A DNA stretch of 64,000 bases from Lateolabrax maculatus (Eukaryota > Chordata > Actinopteri > Acropomatiformes > Lateolabracidae): NCBI GenBank assembly GCA_031216445.1, contig CM062210.1, forward strand, positions 15,325,501 through 15,389,500. Direction: 5' to 3'. Shown piece by piece: positions 60,510-64,000 of the stretch. Each line of letters begins with the position of its first letter. The stretch's first letter is position 1. A program made the translations under genes and the position numbers. Under the pieces are notes generated by a model. It was given only the letters and a program-made list of their open reading frames with translations. It was not told the DNA's origin and did not search any database.

Positions 60510-61518
60510 GGCACACTGAATTTAATCATTATTCTCCAGTCTATAGCTCGCTAATGTTAACTACTACAGATGAAAAGGCAGCAAAACCTCCTTTCATGTT
60601 TTGGAACAGCTACAAAGGTAAAATTTGAAGCTGATGTAGTTAAACAACTTACTATTACATGGTATCACAGCAAAATGTTTGGCTGACTGCTGAGTAATAT
60701 TCTCAGCATGATGAAACTATTCATAAAGTCAGTCTAACATTTGATCACGTGGTCAGTTAAAGTTGACTAATGTAGGCTATATAAGCTTGCTAGTGTAGAA
60801 AGAAGTGATGCTCGGGTTGCAGTTAAATCCACGGGCACTGTGGTTAATCCGAGGGACGCTGTGCGCATTTGTGCACGACGCACACAGGGTAACTCCACTG
60901 ACTTTTTAAATCTCCAGACACACCACCAGGACTGTTCAGATCTAATGTTAATTATCCAAAAGATCACCTACACACAGTTTAGGTTCATACACTGAACTTG
61001 TTGGAGTATGCAGTCGTCCTCCTGATAAATTCTGTTACCCCTGGAGAGTTTCTTCTGTCCCCTCAAGTTTGTAACTAGTTTTTAGTTTTGCTGCTGAGAT
61101 GTTCTACGATATTTGCTGCAGCAGCCCCTCTAATCTTTAAAGTAAATCATTAAAAGGAAACATTTGGTTCGCTCCAGTACTTAAACAAATAGCACTGCAC
61201 CGCTGGGGATACACAATACAACTGAATTGTTGTACTAATCTAAGCTTGCATAGCCCAAATTAGTCAACTATAACTGACCACACGATCAAATGTTAGACTG
61301 ACTTTATGAATAGTTTCAACATGCTGAGAATATTATGCAGCAGTCAGTCGAACATGTTGCTGTGATACCATGGAGTAGTAGGTTGTTTAACTACATCATC
61401 TTCAACCTTACCTTTTAGCTGTTCCAAAACATGAAAGGAGGTTTTGCTGCCTTTTCATCTTTACCAGTTAACATTAGCGAGCTATAGACTGGAGAAAAAT
61501 GATTAAATTCAGTGTGCC
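60510..61518. mobile_element. Foldback DNA element with ~280-bp inverted arms
   Basis: The left arm, 60,510-60,788, and the right arm, 61,242-61,518, are reverse complements with about 25 differences over 279/277 bases (near 90%). The outermost 21 bases, starting GGCACACTGAATTTAATCAT, are identical in both, and both arms end inward at AAGCTT. The 453-bp spacer is not palindromic, somewhat CpG-enriched near 60,830-60,890 ('ttgtgcacgacgcacac'), and has no recognised frame (a 66-codon minus-strand frame at 60,767-60,967 is unremarkable). No target duplication is obvious. Long inverted arms suggest a non-autonomous DNA transposon; the superfamily is undetermined. Confidence 0.85.
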
Positions 61519-64000
61519 GGCAGCTTTCAAAGTGGAATGTTTTCTTGCATGTTACTCAATGCACAAGTTGACGTTGTGAATCAATCAACACACCTTAGAT
61601 GTCAATATGACAACTTTGACCACTCCCTTTTTTTTATTTGCTCTACTTCATGACATACACTTGCATGCATTTTTGAGAGTTAAGAAGAGTAAAGGCGGCT
61701 TAGAAATGGGTATTCAGTGGGTTCATTTGCTTTTGATATATCAAGCAGGACAAGAAGAAAAGTAATCATTTTTAAAACTGTCTTGTATGCCACATCAACA
61801 CTGAATTTGACCCATTACAAAATTACAAAATAATATATTTACACAACTATTGATAAATTGAACAGTAGATAAATCCCAAGATAAACAGTAAAAATATGCA
61901 TGAACTGAGCATGAATGAAAGATGGTTAAAACTTGAAAATCTAACTTTCAAACTTTCTCACAAATCAATGTAACTTATTTGCTTGTAACTTGGCAAGTGG
62001 TTAGTGCTTTTGTATGGCCAACAAAGTCCTTTCTGCACCAGGGACAGACAAAATGATAAAAAAAAAAACATCTACTTTATCCAGTCAACAGTTTCCACAG
62101 ATGTATCTATCATCTTGATCCAAGTTGAATAGAAAGGATTTGTCCATCAAGCTTTTGCTAACTACACTAAATTACCCATAATTCAAATGGTCATGTTTCA
62201 AGTTCTTGGTTTCTATGGGTATGATGACAAGGAAGAGCAAGCAGCCAATCTGCTGTTCCTGGCTAGGATACAAAGCCTGCTAATTAAAAGTCTGTCCAGT
62301 CTGTAGTCCTCCCTCTGCAGACAACTCTTACTGGATAGGAGAGCACAGCCCTCTGTTTTGCATTTTGATGTCTTCATCATTGTAATTGCTGGTTAAGTCG
62401 CCCTGCATTATTGATGAGGCATACGGTAAAAACAAACCAAACAATATGCATGCTAAACAAATGCCCTCCAGTGCACAATGTTCAAACAGGCCTTCACAGT
62501 CTAATCCTTTTCACTTGTAGTGTCTCAGAGTTATGCACACAAGCAGTTGCCTTTGGGTGTTTCATAGTTTCTGACTGGAAAAATGCCTGAAGCAGGGTAC
62601 AGGGAGGCAATTATACACTATGTCTAACTGTGTGTTTCTGCTTCCTTTTGTGGGATATCCAAAATGGCACATGCTGTACACAATGCCTTTATCTATGAAG
62701 TGAATATATATGAATACAGTACATCTTTGTCCTCAATGACTTCTTGTTGTGAGTCTTAAAGCCCAACTTTGGTTATTGCCCAGAGTAACCTTACATGACA
62801 TAACATTTACTCCTGAGTGTAGCTAAATGCTGCCAGAACATCGTGACTAGTTGCTCAAGAAGCAAAGTCTTGTCGTATAATTCACTTACTTCTCTCTCAT
62901 TACTTGCAACCATCATGTGGCAGTTAAAATTGAATGACTAGCCAGAAAGTGGGCACACTAACAACAATATAATAATACACCACATGTGTGATTGAAAGTG
63001 TCAGCAGCATTGCAATTAGTCAGTGTCCAGCCAGAAAGAAGTCTCTTGTGATATGTCAAGACTACACCACTACACTAATTCCTGACCCACAGCTTTTTTT
63101 CTTTTTTTATAATAAATATTTTTTTTATATAATGGTCTAATGTCCGCAAAACTCGTCCTGCCACTGAACAGGGTAGCAGGTGGGTCACCCAAGCTTAATG
63201 AAATGCTATCCCTAAAGTAATTCCATTAGTCTGGGTCTCAGAAGAATGTCTTAGTATCTGTGATAGTCTAAATGCCGTTTCAGAGGCTTTCTCACCATGA
63301 CAAGAATAATATTGTAAGGGGCACACTTTACACATTATATACACAAACACCGATGTGGACCACTACTACTGCATGTGCAGCAAACTGACACTCTATTTGT
63401 GTAAGCGTTGCAATGGATTTGAGACCCCGATGTAAGTTACTTGTCATGCATCATGTTGGGCTCTGTCTGCCAAGTCAAATTTTATTAGTCATAAGAAAGT
63501 GACAGCACAGCTCAGCAAACTGCATGAGAAACTCGTATTTATGCGGAACAGTGGATTAGAGCTGATTGATAATTGTTTATGCCCTTGGCAGTGGTGAATA
63601 TGTGTATTTCAGGAAAATTCACCAAAGCCAGGGCTACAAAGAGAAGGAGGAGTGCCAGCTAGCGTGCAGAAGTGGGTGGTAAGTTTAGAGACTCATATGA
63701 CACAGCCTGTTTGGAAAACACACTGTGCTACCTCCTCCCATCCTCTGCTCTGCAGAGGGATCAAGCAGGGGCTGAAGAGCAGTGACACGCAGAAGTCTCA
63801 GTGATATGAAACACAAAAACATGGCACTAGTCTTTTTGATCAGAAAGAATATTGGTTACTACCAATCAAGTGTATAACAGAACATGCAATCATTATATTT
63901 TATTGTATCTTTATTTTGATTAATGGGTCATTAAGAAAGATTATGAATATTTTGACTTTTGACTAATTCCTCATTTGTAATTTATTAATGTATTTGAATT
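61519..64000. other. Unassigned noncoding stretch
   Basis: No gene or recognised repeat. T-rich runs lie at 63,092-63,128. 62,340-62,420 ('ttcatcattgtaattgctgg') and 63,480-63,620 look like possible conserved elements. The 63,261-63,290 motif is listed separately. Confidence 0.45.
63261..63290 (+). repeat. 30-bp motif shared with 26,044-26,073
   Basis: 28 of 30 bases match the copy at 26 kb, same orientation. No known repeat recognised on either side. Confidence 0.6.

Noticed and set aside
61371..61392. let-7-like string 'gtagtaggttgt'
   Set aside because: It lies in the right arm of the foldback element, the matching position in the left arm differs, and there is no short precursor hairpin, so it is chance similarity.
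1..64000. tRNA, rRNA, CRISPR, phage or operon-like features
   Set aside because: No tRNA-type internal promoter with a cloverleaf, no repeat-spacer arrays and no bacterial gene organisation were seen.

Overview
The window looks like gene-poor nuclear DNA from a teleost fish, probably a spiny-rayed (percomorph) species. The evidence is a set of decayed repeats that I recognise as typical of teleost genomes: a Tc1/mariner relic, hAT-like elements, TTAA-flanked MITE-type elements, L2-type 3' tails, a GATAA-tailed LINE/SINE end and CA microsatellites. The background is AT-rich and CpG-poor. There are no prokaryotic signals such as operons, ribosome binding sites or long tightly packed frames. Family names for the repeats come from memory of consensus sequences, with no database search.

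No convincing protein-coding gene is present. No open frame exceeds 159 codons. The only frames I can tie to a protein family are the two fragments of a dead Tc1 transposase (about 21,955-22,745). Two places have a strong splice acceptor followed by exon-like sequence (24,870-25,050 and 36,626-36,876), and a third acceptor sits at 13,747. These are candidates only. The most likely setting is an intergenic desert or the inside of a very large intron.

Layout. 1-240: teleost interspersed repeat. 1,879-3,760: dense repeat nest holding a terminal-inverted-repeat element, a 'ctttg(g/t)tgatcccctgac' repeat, and a MITE split by a 435-bp hAT element with an 8-bp target duplication. 5,880-6,190: GC-rich pocket. 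10,800-11,165: TTAA-ended element with a perfect 16-bp hairpin. 12,720-12,855 and 16,499-16,650: two copies of one dispersed repeat, with a 138-bp MITE at 15,976-16,113. 18,480-19,690: repeat cluster. 21,838-22,745: SINE/LINE-like tail, then Tc1. 26,097-27,589: large hAT-like element containing a second repeat, part of which recurs inside the 3.2-3.7 kb hAT. 31,960-32,420: CpG-rich block with perfect palindromes. 33.5-34.2 kb: LINE tail and AT/AC microsatellite. 36.6-37.6 kb: GC/CpG-elevated island with an exon-like block. 37.6-50.1 kb: long stretch with almost no recognisable repeat. 50.16-50.84 kb: nested repeats. 53.44-53.60 kb: L2-type tail. 58.5 kb: hAT fragment. 60.43-61.52 kb: SINE fragment abutting a striking 1-kb foldback element with ~280-bp arms about 90% alike.

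I did not find a clearly new biological system. The items most worth checking are the foldback element, the two hAT-like elements carrying the same internal block, the 30-bp near-identical motif at 26,044 and 63,261, the CpG-rich palindromic block at 32 kb and the exon-like block at 36.6 kb.
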